Shown piece after piece: positions 51,468 through 61,155 of a stretch of 64,000 nucleotides of DNA. A program made the position numbers and the translations under genes. Below the pieces are notes generated by a model. The model made no database searches. It saw only the letters and a program-made list of their open reading frames with translations, and was not told the origin of the DNA. Position 1 is the stretch's first letter; each line of letters opens with the position of its first letter. Source of the stretch: Anderseniella sp. Alg231-50 (lineage in GTDB: Bacteria > Pseudomonadota > Alphaproteobacteria > Rhizobiales > Aestuariivirgaceae); contig NZ_LT703003.1 in NCBI RefSeq assembly GCF_900149695.1, positions 2,108,001 to 2,172,000 of the forward strand. The letters run 5' to 3'.

Positions 51468-52241
51468 ATGAAAAAAATCGCGCTGAACTGGCTTGTCGCC
51501 GGCATGATCTTGATGGCGTTGTCCGCGGATTCGGCCAGGGCAGGTGAGGTGGTGGTTGCCGTGGCGACCAATTTCTTGCTGCCTGCACGTGATATTTCCG
51601 CAGTCTTCGAAGAAGACACCGGCCATTCGGTAGTGCTGGTGGCTGGTGCAACGGGCAAACTGGCAACACAGATTCTGGCCGGCGCGCCGTTTGATGTCTT
51701 CCTGGCTGCCGACCAGGCGCGGCCCCGACTGCTGATCGACAAAAAGGCGGCCGTGGCAGGCAGCCGGTTCACCTATGCAACCGGAACGCTGGTATTGTGG
51801 TCACGCGACAGATTGCCGTTGACGGGAACTGAGCTTGGATCTCTTGACGTCACGGGAGTTTCGCGGATTGCCATGGCCAATCCGAAACTGGCCCCATACG
51901 GCCTTGCCGCAGAGCAGGCACTTGATCGGCTGGACTTGCTTAAAACCCTTGCAGGCAGGTTTGTATACGGCGAGAACATCGGCCAGACTTTTGCAATGGC
52001 CGCGTCGCGCAACGTGACGGCGGGGTTGATTGCAAAGTCACAACTTGCCAGCCTGCCTGAAAACCAGAAGGGCCATTGGATTGATGTACCGGACACATTG
52101 CACGAGCCGATATTGCAGGACGGGGTGCTGATCATGCGGGCCGAGAACAATCCCGTGGCACGCTCGTTCATGAACTTCATGAAATCAGACCGGGTTGCCG
52201 GCATTATCAGCCGGTTCGGCTATGGAGTGTCTCGTCCATGA
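51468..52241 (+). CDS. modA: Molybdate ABC transporter substrate-binding protein
   Basis: 257 residues from ATG 51468. Periplasmic binding protein for molybdate/tungstate. Signal peptide to about residue 25. Matches ModA with VAVATNFLLPARDISAVFEED, ATGKLATQILAGAPFDVFLAADQARP and the late FMKSDRVAGIISRFGYGV. Overlaps modB by four bases. Molybdate supply fits the molybdopterin enzyme MsrP elsewhere in the window. Confidence 0.96.
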   Translation: MKKIALNWLVAGMILMALSADSARAGEVVVAVATNFLLPARDISAVFEEDTGHSVVLVAGATGKLATQILAGAPFDVFLAADQARPRLLIDKKAAVAGSRFTYATGTLVLWSRDRLPLTGTELGSLDVTGVSRIAMANPKLAPYGLAAEQALDRLDLLKTLAGRFVYGENIGQTFAMAASRNVTAGLIAKSQLASLPENQKGHWIDVPDTLHEPILQDGVLIMRAENNPVARSFMNFMKSDRVAGIISRFGYGVSRP

Positions 52242-52918
52242 CGGCTGAGGTTTTCGATGCCATATGGCTCACTGCGCAGTTGGCCACCATCTCCGTGGTA
52301 CTGCTGCTGATACTGGCGACGCCGGTTGCGTGGTGGCTGGCGTTCACGCGGTCGCGAATGAAGATACCGGTTGAAGCACTGACGACATTGCCGCTTGTGC
52401 TGCCGCCTACGGTGCTGGGGTTTTATCTGCTGATACTGCTAGGACCCGCCGGTTGGCTGGGCAGCTGGTGGGTAAGCCTGACCGGAGGAACGCTGACATT
52501 CAGTTTCACCGGGCTTGTGGTTGCCTCGATGATCCATTCGCTGCCGTTTGTGGTGCAGCCCATGCGGCAGGCATTCCAGGACATGGGTACGGGTCCGCTG
52601 GAAGATGCCGCCACTCTTGGGGCAGGACCGCTTGACCGGTTTTTCAGTGTCGGCCTTCCCCAGGCCAAGCGCGGCATCGTGACAGCATCGGTACTGGGGT
52701 TTGCCCATGTGCTGGGCGAGTTCGGTGTCGTGTTGATGGTTGGCGGCAACATTCCCGGCCGTACGAAAGTTGTTTCCATTGCAATCTATGAGAGCGTTGA
52801 AACTCTCGACTATGCAACCGCCCACATGCTGTCAGCGGGCCTGCTGCTGCTGTCGTTTGCGGTGCTGGTCGGGGTTTTTGCGGCGAACCGGTCTATACCG
52901 ATGAAGGTGGGTCAATGA
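52238..52918 (+). CDS. modB: Molybdate ABC transporter permease
   Basis: 226 residues with about five or six membrane segments. The ABC-permease loop (about residue 130) reads EDAATLGAGPLDRFFSVGLPQAKRG, matching ModB and giving the coupling to ModC. ATGA overlap with modA and modC shows strict co-translation. Membrane component of molybdate uptake. Confidence 0.97.
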   Translation: MTAEVFDAIWLTAQLATISVVLLLILATPVAWWLAFTRSRMKIPVEALTTLPLVLPPTVLGFYLLILLGPAGWLGSWWVSLTGGTLTFSFTGLVVASMIHSLPFVVQPMRQAFQDMGTGPLEDAATLGAGPLDRFFSVGLPQAKRGIVTASVLGFAHVLGEFGVVLMVGGNIPGRTKVVSIAIYESVETLDYATAHMLSAGLLLLSFAVLVGVFAANRSIPMKVGQ

Positions 52919-54024
52919 GCGCCGGCCGGCTAGACCTGGATTTCCGCCTGGTTCGCGGCGGCTTTGATCTGGCCATTTCAGAAACCCTGACGCTTGACGG
53001 CGTAACGGTTCTGTTCGGGCCAAACGGGTCGGGCAAGTCCATGACGCTTCGCACAATAGCAGGACTGGAGAGCGGTGCCGAAGGTGTTGTGCGGTTTGAC
53101 GATACGGCCTGGTTGCAGTCAGGTGCCGAAACTTTCGTGCCGGCCCATCGACGCCCGGTGGCGCATGTGTTTCAGGATGCGCGGTTGTTTTCGCACCTCG
53201 ATGTGGCGGGCAATCTCGCGTTTGCGCAGCGCCGCGCCAAGGGCGACGGCTCCGAGGTTTCACGCGACGATGTGATTGAGGTGTTCGACATCGCGCATCT
53301 GCTGCAGCGCATGCCGCAGGGCCTCTCCGGCGGGGAACGGCAAAGAGTGGCGATGGCGCGCGCGCTGCTGACCCGGCCGCGGCTCGTGTTGATGGACGAA
53401 CCTCTAAGTGCGCTGGATGTGCAACGGCGGGCCCAGGCACTGAATTTCATCGAACAGATTCCGGAACGGTTTCAGGTGCCGGTCATTTATGTCACGCACC
53501 AGATCGACGAGGTTGTCCGGCTGGCCAACCAACTGGTGCTGATCGCCGGCGGACGCATCGAGGCTAGCGGGCGCGCGGCTGATCTCATGTCACGGCTCGA
53601 TTTGCCGCCGTTTACCGGCAGGTTCGAAGCCGGATCGATCATTGAGGCAAAGGTAAAGCAACATAACGCCGCGTTTGCGCTGACGGAGCTTGACGTCGCA
53701 GAAGGCGTCCAGGTCGAGGTGCCGTTCCTGGATTTTCCCGTGGGAGAGGTCGTGCGGCTGCGTATCCGGGCCCGTGACGTTTCCATTGCGGTCAAGAAGC
53801 CGGAGGGTGTGTCTTTGCGCAATGTCCTGCCGGCCAGGGTCGAAGAAGTACAGGCGGAAGCAGACACGGCATTTGCCGAAGTGAGGCTGTCAGTTGCAGG
53901 TCAGGCGGTACGGGCGCGTATCAGCCGGGCATCTGCCCACGAATTGCAATTGAAACCGGGCAAAGCCGTACACGCGATGGTGAAGGCAACAGCGCTCGAC
54001 AGAAGACTTCTTACTCGACGTTGA
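52915..54024 (+). CDS. modC: Molybdate ABC transporter ATP-binding protein
   Basis: 369 residues. Nucleotide-binding domain with Walker A GPNGSGKS, signature LSGGERQRVAMARALL and Walker B LVLMDEPLSALD, followed by a C-terminal molybdate-sensing (MOP/TOBE) domain from about residue 290. Last gene of modABC. No ModE-type site was seen upstream of modA. Confidence 0.97.
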   Translation: MSAGRLDLDFRLVRGGFDLAISETLTLDGVTVLFGPNGSGKSMTLRTIAGLESGAEGVVRFDDTAWLQSGAETFVPAHRRPVAHVFQDARLFSHLDVAGNLAFAQRRAKGDGSEVSRDDVIEVFDIAHLLQRMPQGLSGGERQRVAMARALLTRPRLVLMDEPLSALDVQRRAQALNFIEQIPERFQVPVIYVTHQIDEVVRLANQLVLIAGGRIEASGRAADLMSRLDLPPFTGRFEAGSIIEAKVKQHNAAFALTELDVAEGVQVEVPFLDFPVGEVVRLRIRARDVSIAVKKPEGVSLRNVLPARVEEVQAEADTAFAEVRLSVAGQAVRARISRASAHELQLKPGKAVHAMVKATALDRRLLTRR

Positions 54025-54101
54025 GATTGAACCGCAGTACTGGTAACTTGTCGTCATCAACCCGGTTTATGCCGGGAGACGGATTGTGACAGAGGTTCCT
54101 T

Positions 54102-54764
54102 ATGAGACGTGTTTTTGTGTTGCTGGCTGCATCTGCATTTGGCGTTGCTGCTACTGTGGTGGACAGCCCGGGAGTGTTGGCGGGTGATCGTGCATTTTCT
54201 GATGAAAGCGGGGTAAAGCGGGCCGGAAACTGGTCAAAGAAAGCCAGTGACGCAAAAAAACCCACAGAGACCGACACCAGTACCGCATCCGATATTCCCG
54301 TGCCCCGGCCTAAGCCCGGCAGCAAAGCTGCGAAAGCAGATGCAGCCAGAGCAAAAACGGCGGAAAAGGAAACCAAGAAGGCACCTGTGCCGCGCAAGAA
54401 GACCAAACCGAAGGCGGATGTGCAGGCCGGGCTTACCCCGTCGGACAACGGATCAGGCAACACAAGTGCTCCTTATCGCGGTTCGCTGGACTCAACAGAG
54501 ATCAAGGAAGCTCTGACCGGAAAGGTGCTTGCCTCGCGTATCGATGGAAAAAGAGCAACCATCACGTTGGGTGAAGAAGGTGTCCTGAACTGGAAAACGG
54601 CCTCCAGCAGCGGGCAGGGCAGATGGTGGGTTGAAAAGGGCCGGATATGTGATCGCTATGATCCATCCGGTGACTTCCCCGGCCGCGGTGCCGGATGTCG
54701 CAGTTTTGAGCAGAAGTCGGATGGTTTTTACGCCGGCGGCAGGAAGCTGCAGTTCGTGAACTGA
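54102..54764 (+). CDS. Exported protein with lysine/proline-rich linker
   Basis: 220 residues. Signal peptide (about 1-27), then a disordered stretch rich in lysine, alanine and proline (50-115), and a C-terminal domain with RWWVEKGRICDRYDP, GAGCRSFEQ (two cysteines) and strands, about 75 residues. Similar architecture is common in exported Hyphomicrobiales proteins. Convergent with the arginase-family gene; 22 bp gap. No function suggested. Confidence 0.7.
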   Translation: MRRVFVLLAASAFGVAATVVDSPGVLAGDRAFSDESGVKRAGNWSKKASDAKKPTETDTSTASDIPVPRPKPGSKAAKADAARAKTAEKETKKAPVPRKKTKPKADVQAGLTPSDNGSGNTSAPYRGSLDSTEIKEALTGKVLASRIDGKRATITLGEEGVLNWKTASSSGQGRWWVEKGRICDRYDPSGDFPGRGAGCRSFEQKSDGFYAGGRKLQFVN

Positions 54765-54786
54765 TTGCCGTTGCCCATGTACCGGC

Positions 54787-55725
54787 CTATTGCCGGCAAA
54801 CGAGACCCAGCGTTGCGGCCACCATGCGGTAGGCGGTCAGCGCTCCAAGCCCGTCAACATCGCAATCCGGCATGAACTCGACCAGGTCAAATGCTGAAAT
54901 CCGCGCCTTTGCGGAGATTGCATTCAGCAGTTCGATTGTCTGCCAGTAACCGAGACCGCCGGGCGCCCGGCCAATGACGCCGGGCATGATTGCCGGATCA
55001 AGTCCGTCACAGTCGAAACAGATGATTACGTTGGATCCGTTCGGAATGGCATCTGCAACCTGTGTCATGCCGCCGGACGCGATGTCGCGGGCCGTGAAGA
55101 ACTTCACGCCCCAGGCCAGTGCATCGGCATAGTCCTGTGGCCGGGCCGAGCCGATATTGCGGGCGCCAACCTGTATGATGCGTTCGATGTGATCCATCTC
55201 GGATGCGCGCCGCATGGTGGACGACAGCCCCCAGCGCTCACCGTCAACCTCATCGCGCCAATCGATATGGGCGTCAATCTGGACAATGGTGTATTTGTCG
55301 CGGCCTTCAAACGCCTGCAACATGGGGATCGGTATGCTGTCGTCACCACCCAGAACCATGGGTACGGCTCCACGCTCGACTATCGCGGAAACCGCGGCCT
55401 TGATCGCAGCACGATTGGATGCGCTGTCTTCGCTGAAATCAAGATCTCCCAGATCACATGCATCCTGCGGGCCTCCGGGTAACAGCGGGGCGGAAAAATC
55501 AAAGTCCATGTGCTCCAGATTGGCCGCATATGGTGCCGCCGCTGCGCGGATGGCGTCAGGACCGTTGGCGCAATACGGGCCCACGGACGCATAAGGTGTC
55601 GCGCATGGTACGCCCAGTATGGCGGCCTTGGCGTTTACCTGGTCAGGTGACGGGCACGATGGAAGTCCGAGAAAAGTGGATACATCCGTTGCACCAAACA
55701 TGGTGGCAATATTTGTCTTGTTCAT
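54787..55725 (-). CDS. Arginase/agmatinase-family ureohydrolase
   Basis: 312 residues. Binuclear manganese enzymes that hydrolyse guanidino groups. The metal motifs are VQIDAHIDWRDE (about 148-159) and VIICFDCDGLDPAIMPG near 225. The first motif reads GGDDS at 126-130, where most members have GGDHS with a metal-binding histidine. The fold is certain but the specificity (agmatine, guanidinobutyrate, other) is not. Lies beside carA, 27 bp away on the same strand. Could be a catabolic ureohydrolase or a non-classic member. Confidence 0.9.
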   Translation of the reverse strand: MNKTNIATMFGATDVSTFLGLPSCPSPDQVNAKAAILGVPCATPYASVGPYCANGPDAIRAAAAPYAANLEHMDFDFSAPLLPGGPQDACDLGDLDFSEDSASNRAAIKAAVSAIVERGAVPMVLGGDDSIPIPMLQAFEGRDKYTIVQIDAHIDWRDEVDGERWGLSSTMRRASEMDHIERIIQVGARNIGSARPQDYADALAWGVKFFTARDIASGGMTQVADAIPNGSNVIICFDCDGLDPAIMPGVIGRAPGGLGYWQTIELLNAISAKARISAFDLVEFMPDCDVDGLGALTAYRMVAATLGLVCRQ

Positions 55726-55752
55726 ATCGGGCCTGGCCGGACTGGGTCGGGA

Positions 55753-56982
55753 TCACTTCGTTTCGGCTATGTAATCAGCAAAGCGGGCGAACAGATAGTG
55801 CGAATCCTGCGGACCGGGTGATGCTTCCGGATGGTGCTGTACCGAAAATACCGGCTTGCCTTCAAGCTGAATGCCGCAGTTGGAGCCGTCGAACAGCGAT
55901 ATATGGGTTTCGGCAACACCTTCGGGCAGGGATTTTCCGTCCACCGCAAAGCCATGGTTCATGGAGGTTATCTCGACCTTGCCGGTGGTGTGGTCCTTGA
56001 CCGGATGATTGGCCCCGTGATGACCCTGATGCATTTTTACGGTGGTGCCGCCCAGTGCCAGTGCCAGCATCTGATGGCCGAGACAGATGCCGAACACCGG
56101 CTTGCCACTGTCAACCAGCTTGCGGATTTCGGGTACCGCATACTCGCCGGTTGCTGCCGGGTCGCCGGGCCCGTTTGACAGAAATACCCCGTCCGGCTCG
56201 AGGGCAAGAATCTCCTCGCCGCTTGTGTTGCCGGGCACCACGGTGATCTTGCAGCCTTGCTGCGCCAGGCACCGCAGGATGTTGCGCTTGGCACCGAAGT
56301 CCATCGCCACGACATGATGTTTCGGGTCCTGCTGGCGACCGTAGCCGGTCTTCAGGTCCCACAAGGTCTCATCCCAGTCATAGCGCTGGGTGCAGGAGAC
56401 TTCCTTTGCCAGATCCATTCCTTCAAGGCCGGGCCATTTGGCCGCTTGCCTGGTCAGTGCGCCGGTATCAAACTTTGCTTTGGCATTGTGCGCGATTACG
56501 GCATTTTGCATTCCCCTGTCGCGGATCAGGGACGTGAGAGCGCGGGTGTCTACTCCGGCAATGCCGATGATGTTGCGGGCCTTCAACCAGGCATGAAGAT
56601 GTTTTGCGGCGCGGTAGTTGGAAGGATTGGTGACATCGGCTTTCAGAACGCAGCCGCGCACCCCTGACGTTGCAGCAAGGTTGAATGTCTCGATGTCTTC
56701 ATCGTTGGCACCGACATTGCCGATATGCGGGAAGGTGAACGTGATGATCTGGCCGGCATAGGACGGATCGGTCAGGATTTCCTGATAGCCGGTGATAGCG
56801 GTGTTGAAGCACAGCTCGCCGGAAGCGTGGCCTGTTGCGCCGAGCCCGATGCCCTCGATCACCGTTCCGTCGGCCAGAACCAGCCGGGCTGTCATGGCTT
56901 GCTCGGTCCAGGCAGGCGTGGTTGCAACACCGCTGCCGGTTAAGGGATTTGCCGGGCGGGAAGATGACTTTGTGGGCGACAT
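55753..56982 (-). CDS. carA: Carbamoyl-phosphate synthase small subunit
   Basis: 409 residues from ATG 56982. The frame is open to 57426 but earlier codons are not conserved-looking; ATG 56895 is another choice. CarA supplies ammonia from glutamine to CarB. Has the N-terminal GYQEILTDPSYAGQIITFTFPHIGN block and the glutamine amidotransferase triad GICLGHQMLALALGG (Cys) with VQHHPEASPGPQD (His, Glu). Partner carB is 8 kb away in the same direction. Confidence 0.97.
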   Translation of the reverse strand: MSPTKSSSRPANPLTGSGVATTPAWTEQAMTARLVLADGTVIEGIGLGATGHASGELCFNTAITGYQEILTDPSYAGQIITFTFPHIGNVGANDEDIETFNLAATSGVRGCVLKADVTNPSNYRAAKHLHAWLKARNIIGIAGVDTRALTSLIRDRGMQNAVIAHNAKAKFDTGALTRQAAKWPGLEGMDLAKEVSCTQRYDWDETLWDLKTGYGRQQDPKHHVVAMDFGAKRNILRCLAQQGCKITVVPGNTSGEEILALEPDGVFLSNGPGDPAATGEYAVPEIRKLVDSGKPVFGICLGHQMLALALGGTTVKMHQGHHGANHPVKDHTTGKVEITSMNHGFAVDGKSLPEGVAETHISLFDGSNCGIQLEGKPVFSVQHHPEASPGPQDSHYLFARFADYIAETK

Positions 56983-57232
56983 CGGCCTTCCAGGAAATTC
57001 CTGGCCTTTTACTTGAGAGGTGCTGCCGTGCGCAAAAGATGCGTTCGGGCAATTTGGCGGGAAACTAGTTAGCAGTGCTGTCTGCGTCAAGCACTGCCGG
57101 ACCCGCAGTCCCCGTGAAATTGCATGAATTGTGACGTTTTGGCTGTGCGGCTTGCGCGGGTCAGACGGTGGGGGTATCAATTGTGCGATTGTCGCCCCTC
57201 TTTTTGACGCTCCGCCATGAAAGGCAATACAG

Positions 57233-57697
57233 ATGAGTGATTCTATCCGTGATCGTGTCAGCGCCCTCATGAAAGAGGCCATGCGTGACCAGGACAAGAC
57301 GCGGCTTTCAACGCTGAGGTTGATTTCAGCGGCGTTCAAGGATCGCGAAATCCAGAACCGTGGCACCGGCAAGGATGACAGCCTGACGGAAGCCGGCATG
57401 CAGGAAATCCTGTCCAAGATGATCAAGCAGCGCAGGGAGTCTGCCGAAACCTATGAAAAAGGCGGCAGACCGGAACTTGCTGCAACCGAGAACGCCGAGA
57501 TAGAGATCATCGAAGAGTTTCTGCCGCGTCAGCTCTCGGTTGCGGAAATCGAGGCTGCCGTGTCCGGTGTCGTAAAAGAGCTGGACGCATCAGGCTTGAA
57601 AGACATGGGCCGGGTGATGGGGGCTCTGAAAGAACGCCATGCCGGACAGATGGACTTTGCCAAAGCCGGTGCCATCGTCAAGAATCTGCTCGGCTAG
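57233..57697 (+). CDS. yqeY: GatB/YqeY domain protein
   Basis: 154 residues, standard for the family. Starts SDSIRDRVSALMKEAMRDQDKTRLSTLRLI, then QEILSKMIKQRRESAETYEKGGR, GRVMGALKERHAGQMDFAKA. Resembles the C-terminal domain of GatB; may act on tRNA-linked chemistry, but function is unproven. Divergent from carA across 250 bp, which hold both promoters. Next to the dnaG-rpoD region, as often in alphaproteobacteria. Confidence 0.93.
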   Translation: MSDSIRDRVSALMKEAMRDQDKTRLSTLRLISAAFKDREIQNRGTGKDDSLTEAGMQEILSKMIKQRRESAETYEKGGRPELAATENAEIEIIEEFLPRQLSVAEIEAAVSGVVKELDASGLKDMGRVMGALKERHAGQMDFAKAGAIVKNLLG

Positions 57698-57814
57698 GAG
57701 CTGTTGAATGCAGCGTGCCCGGCTGAAGCCGTGAATGATCTGCAACAACCCGGAAGCACTGTTTTTCGCCACATTAGTGTTCAAGAATCGCACTGATTGC
57801 CAGGGAGGACAGTT

Positions 57815-58474
57815 ATGATTTTGCGGCGACACGTGATTTTTGGTCTGGGTATCACCGGCATACTCGGCGGCTCTGCAGCGTCCATGTTTGCCGGTTCTGC
57901 TGTTGAGGCTCAACAGAGCAACCGGCCGCTTTTCAAGGCCGAAGACTGGGCGGTTAAGCTGGTAGAGGCTGCGGAATCCCAGGTCGGGCTGACCACGGTC
58001 TATGACCCGGCCTATAAACGGCTTGCCTATCCGCTGGGAGATGTGCCGATGCAAAGAGGCGTGTGCACGGATGTTGTCATCCGGGCGTACAGGGCGGCAT
58101 TCGGTATCGATCTGCAGAAGCTCGTTCATGAGGACATGAAATCGGCGTTTGGCGGTTATCCGGCCATTTGGGGGCTAAAGCGGCCGGACCGCAATATCGA
58201 CCATCGCAGAGTGCCGAACCTGGAACATTTTCTGAAACGCCGCGGTGCTGACCTGCCGGTGACGAAAGACGGCGCGGACTATCAGCCCGGGGACCTTGTC
58301 ACGCAGCGCCTGCCGGGAAACCTGCCGCATATAGCCATTGTCACCAATCGCCCGGCAAAAGGGCGCAATCATGCACTGGTGGTGCACAATATTGGTGCGG
58401 GTACCCAGATAGAGGATCGCTTGTTCGAGTTCAGGATTTCAGGGCATTTTCGGCTTGAGCCGACAACTGGCTGA
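57815..58474 (+). CDS. Exported DUF1287 family protein
   Basis: 219 residues from ATG 57815 with GGGAGGAC upstream. A hydrophobic signal segment leads into the DUF1287 domain: RGVCTDVVIRAYRAAFGIDLQKLVHEDM contains the cysteine expected to be the nucleophile of an NlpC/P60-like fold; GDLVTQRLPGNLPHIAIV supplies a histidine. Such proteins are predicted cell-wall amidases, not proven. Monocistronic. Confidence 0.86.
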   Translation: MILRRHVIFGLGITGILGGSAASMFAGSAVEAQQSNRPLFKAEDWAVKLVEAAESQVGLTTVYDPAYKRLAYPLGDVPMQRGVCTDVVIRAYRAAFGIDLQKLVHEDMKSAFGGYPAIWGLKRPDRNIDHRRVPNLEHFLKRRGADLPVTKDGADYQPGDLVTQRLPGNLPHIAIVTNRPAKGRNHALVVHNIGAGTQIEDRLFEFRISGHFRLEPTTG

Positions 58475-59205
58475 ACCCGGCTGAAGCGGAAATGGTTCGA
58501 CCGTACGTCGAGATCAGTTTGGCGTGAAAATGTTCGGCTGACGCAATCCATGCTGTCGCCGTCGTGCAGATTTTTCAGGATCAGGATGTCAGCGCAAGTA
58601 GTCAGTGGGTGCGACCTCGAATTGATCACGATGCCTTAACTGGGGGGAGCAAGTACTCCGCAATCCCTTCAGCCGCACCCACTGATACGCAACCCTGTTA
58701 GGGGCTGTGTTGCGTTGTTGAAGGAATATTATTCAGTTAGAGGGGGTCAAAACAATTGCAAGAATGCATTACCTTAGTGAAATACCGTGTGCCGATCATG
58801 GTGATTCGTGTTGCAGATTGGGTAAATAGATTTACCATCGATTTTTTGGTAGAGACATCAATAAGCACTGAAACTGACGACGGTCAAATTTGATGCCGTC
58901 AGACTCAGAAAACGTAGAAATTTCAATCGCAAAGCTGCACCCGCTTCGGCGACGACAGGTGAGGCGAGCACAACTCCAGATTGTATTTGTGTAAATGGAA
59001 CCTGGATAGTGCCGTTTGTGAACCTGGCATGATTTGCCGGACAACGTGCTGTCATACGACATAATCGGACGCATTGTTCGTTGCGATAACCCCGTGTCTG
59101 AATGGAAGGCCGGCCGTTGCTTTTGGGGCCTGTTGAGTAGCAGTATGCTGTGATACCGATACCGTGCTAGTTCAAAGGCGTTGGATCGGGTCATACGGGT
59201 AGAAC
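58475..59205. other. 731-bp intergenic region before dnaG
   Basis: No convincing gene on either strand: the reverse ORF at 58832-59224 overlaps dnaG and has no coding-like features. The region includes two strong hairpins (58602-58715, listed separately) and a short palindromic stretch CGACCGTACGTCG at about 58499. AT-rich parts near 58720-58860 could hold a promoter. The dnaG promoter and leader must lie in its last 300 bases, but I could not place a box with confidence. Confidence 0.55.
58602..58715. ncRNA. Candidate structured RNA, two adjacent hairpins
   Basis: The first hairpin has a perfect 12-base stem TCAGTGGGTGCG (58602-58613) / CGCACCCACTGA (58674-58685), with inner pairs ATTG/CAAT and GGAG/CTCC (58646-58649 / 58656-58659). 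The second is ACGCAAC/GTTGCGT (58687-58693 / 58709-58715) with an inner CCT/AGG. Strand is unknown. Nested perfect pairs argue for a structured RNA or a protein-binding palindrome; no known family was recognised. Confidence 0.4.
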
Positions 59206-61155
59206 ATGCGTTTTCCGCAATCATTTCTGGACGAGATAAGAGCGAGGATTTCGATATCTTCGGTCATCGGCCGGTCTGTGCAGTGGGACAAGCGCAAGAC
59301 AAATGCCGGCAAGGGTGATTACTGGGCGTGCTGTCCCTTTCATGGGGAAAAGACGCCGAGCTTTCACTGTGAGGATCGAAAGGGCCGCTATCACTGCTTC
59401 GGCTGCAAGGAAAGCGGTGACATCTTCACCTATCTTGTTCAGAAGGAGGGCGTGCCGTTCCCCGAAGCGGTCGAGCGGCTGGCGTCCGAGGCCGGTCTCC
59501 AGCTGCCGCAGCTTTCCCCGGAGGCCGAAGCGCGCGAACAACGCCGGGCCAATCTGTATGATGTGATGGAACTGGCCCAGGCGTTTTTTGTGGCGCAGCT
59601 GCAGGCATCGGCCGGAGCCAGGGCACGCGGTTACCTGTCCGACCGCGGTTTGTCAGGAGACGTGCAGCGGGAGTTTGGCATCGGGTTTGCGCCGAATGAC
59701 CGCCATGCGCTGTCGAAGGTGCTGGCAAGCAGTGACATTACAATCGACCAGATGGACGAGGCCGGGCTGGTAATCCGTCCGGATGATGGCAAGCCTGCCT
59801 ATGACCGCTTTCGTGACCGCATCATGTTTCCGATCAGGGATCCTCGCGGACGGGTGATCGCCTTTGGCGGCCGGGCCATGAATCCGGATGCACTGGCCAA
59901 ATACCTGAATTCGCCGGAAACGCCGCTGTTTCATAAAGGCACCGTGTTGTACAACATGGATAAGGCGCGCAAGCCCGCCCATGATGTGAGCGCGCTGATT
60001 GCCTGCGAAGGCTATATGGATGTGATCGCCCTGACGCGTGCAGGACTGCCACATGCGGTTGCTCCGCTCGGCACAGCGCTTACCGAAGACCAGCTTGCCA
60101 TGATGTGGAAGGTCACGCCGGAACCGGTATTGTGTTTTGATGGTGACGATGCCGGGATGAAAGCTGCCTACAGGGCGCTTGATTTGGCGCTGGAGCGCCT
60201 GACACCGGGCAGTTCGTTGAAGTTTGCGGTCCTGCCGGAAGGCGAGGATCCGGACGATCTGTTGGCTTCCGGCGGTTCGCAAGCCGTGCAACAGGTCATA
60301 GAGCAGGCAGAACCCATGGCGAGCATGGTGTGGCGGCGGGCATTGTTGCGCAACGACCGTTCAACGCCTGAGCGCAAGGCCCGCTTCGAGGCGGATCTCA
60401 TGCAGACGGTCAACGCGATCGCAGATCCGACAGTGCGTAAATACTATGCCGACGACATGCGCGGGCGGGTAGCAGCCCTGCTGCAGGGCTCCGGCGGCAA
60501 CAGATGGCAGAAATCACGCGGACGCAAGTTTGGCGGTGCCCGTGCGTCGGGAGCCGGGCGCGGACGTTGGCAGAAGGAGCCGTGGGAGATTGAAACCCCG
60601 GCCTCGCCGCAATTACGGGCCATGGCGGGCAGGCCGGTTCACGACGCCGCGACGCAGCGCCGGACAGGGTTGATTCTGCTGACGCTGATCAACCATCCGG
60701 TGCTGGCGGAAGAGATGATCGACGATATTGTCGCAATGGATGTGCCAACAAGCGAGCTTGACTCTTTGCGCAGACGAATCATAGATACGTGTGCCTCTGG
60801 GGCAGACCTTGAAAAGCACGACTTGCGTGACCACTTAATCCACACCGGGATGGGCGCAGTTCTTGATGCACTCGATACCCAGGCAAGGCATCATGATTGC
60901 TGGTTTGCCGGTACGGACGCTGCGGACGCAGATGCTCGAACCGGCCTAAAGCAGTTGGTGGTGATGAACCGGAAGTTGGTGACGCTGGAAAAGGAACTCA
61001 AACGCGCGGAAATGCGCCTTGCCGAAGACCCCACGGAAGAAAATCTCAATCATCTCAACGAGGTGAGAGAACAGTTGAATTCCATGGCAGGAGCGGAGGC
61101 AACGATTGACGGATACGGAGAAGCTTCCGGTCGAACGGCAAACCCTGCCGGGTAG
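59206..61155 (+). CDS. dnaG: DNA primase
   Basis: 649 residues. Makes RNA primers for DNA replication. The zinc-binding domain WACCPFHGEKTPSFHCEDRKGRYHCFGCKESGD (about 40-75), RNA-polymerase domain with VIAFGGRAMN, and Toprim motifs EGYMDVIAL and CFDGDDAGMKAA are complete. The C-terminal helicase-binding part is divergent with a short disordered piece around 430-460. Length is in the normal range. Upstream of rpoD as in many bacteria. Confidence 0.97.
   Translation: MRFPQSFLDEIRARISISSVIGRSVQWDKRKTNAGKGDYWACCPFHGEKTPSFHCEDRKGRYHCFGCKESGDIFTYLVQKEGVPFPEAVERLASEAGLQLPQLSPEAEAREQRRANLYDVMELAQAFFVAQLQASAGARARGYLSDRGLSGDVQREFGIGFAPNDRHALSKVLASSDITIDQMDEAGLVIRPDDGKPAYDRFRDRIMFPIRDPRGRVIAFGGRAMNPDALAKYLNSPETPLFHKGTVLYNMDKARKPAHDVSALIACEGYMDVIALTRAGLPHAVAPLGTALTEDQLAMMWKVTPEPVLCFDGDDAGMKAAYRALDLALERLTPGSSLKFAVLPEGEDPDDLLASGGSQAVQQVIEQAEPMASMVWRRALLRNDRSTPERKARFEADLMQTVNAIADPTVRKYYADDMRGRVAALLQGSGGNRWQKSRGRKFGGARASGAGRGRWQKEPWEIETPASPQLRAMAGRPVHDAATQRRTGLILLTLINHPVLAEEMIDDIVAMDVPTSELDSLRRRIIDTCASGADLEKHDLRDHLIHTGMGAVLDALDTQARHHDCWFAGTDAADADARTGLKQLVVMNRKLVTLEKELKRAEMRLAEDPTEENLNHLNEVREQLNSMAGAEATIDGYGEASGRTANPAG

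Noticed and set aside
56983-57426. N-terminal extension of carA to codon 57426
   Set aside because: The extra 148 codons resemble no CarA and run through the divergent promoter region and the start of yqeY.
58832-59224. Reverse ORF of 130 codons ahead of dnaG
   Set aside because: Overlaps the dnaG start and shows no signal or domain; likely open by chance.
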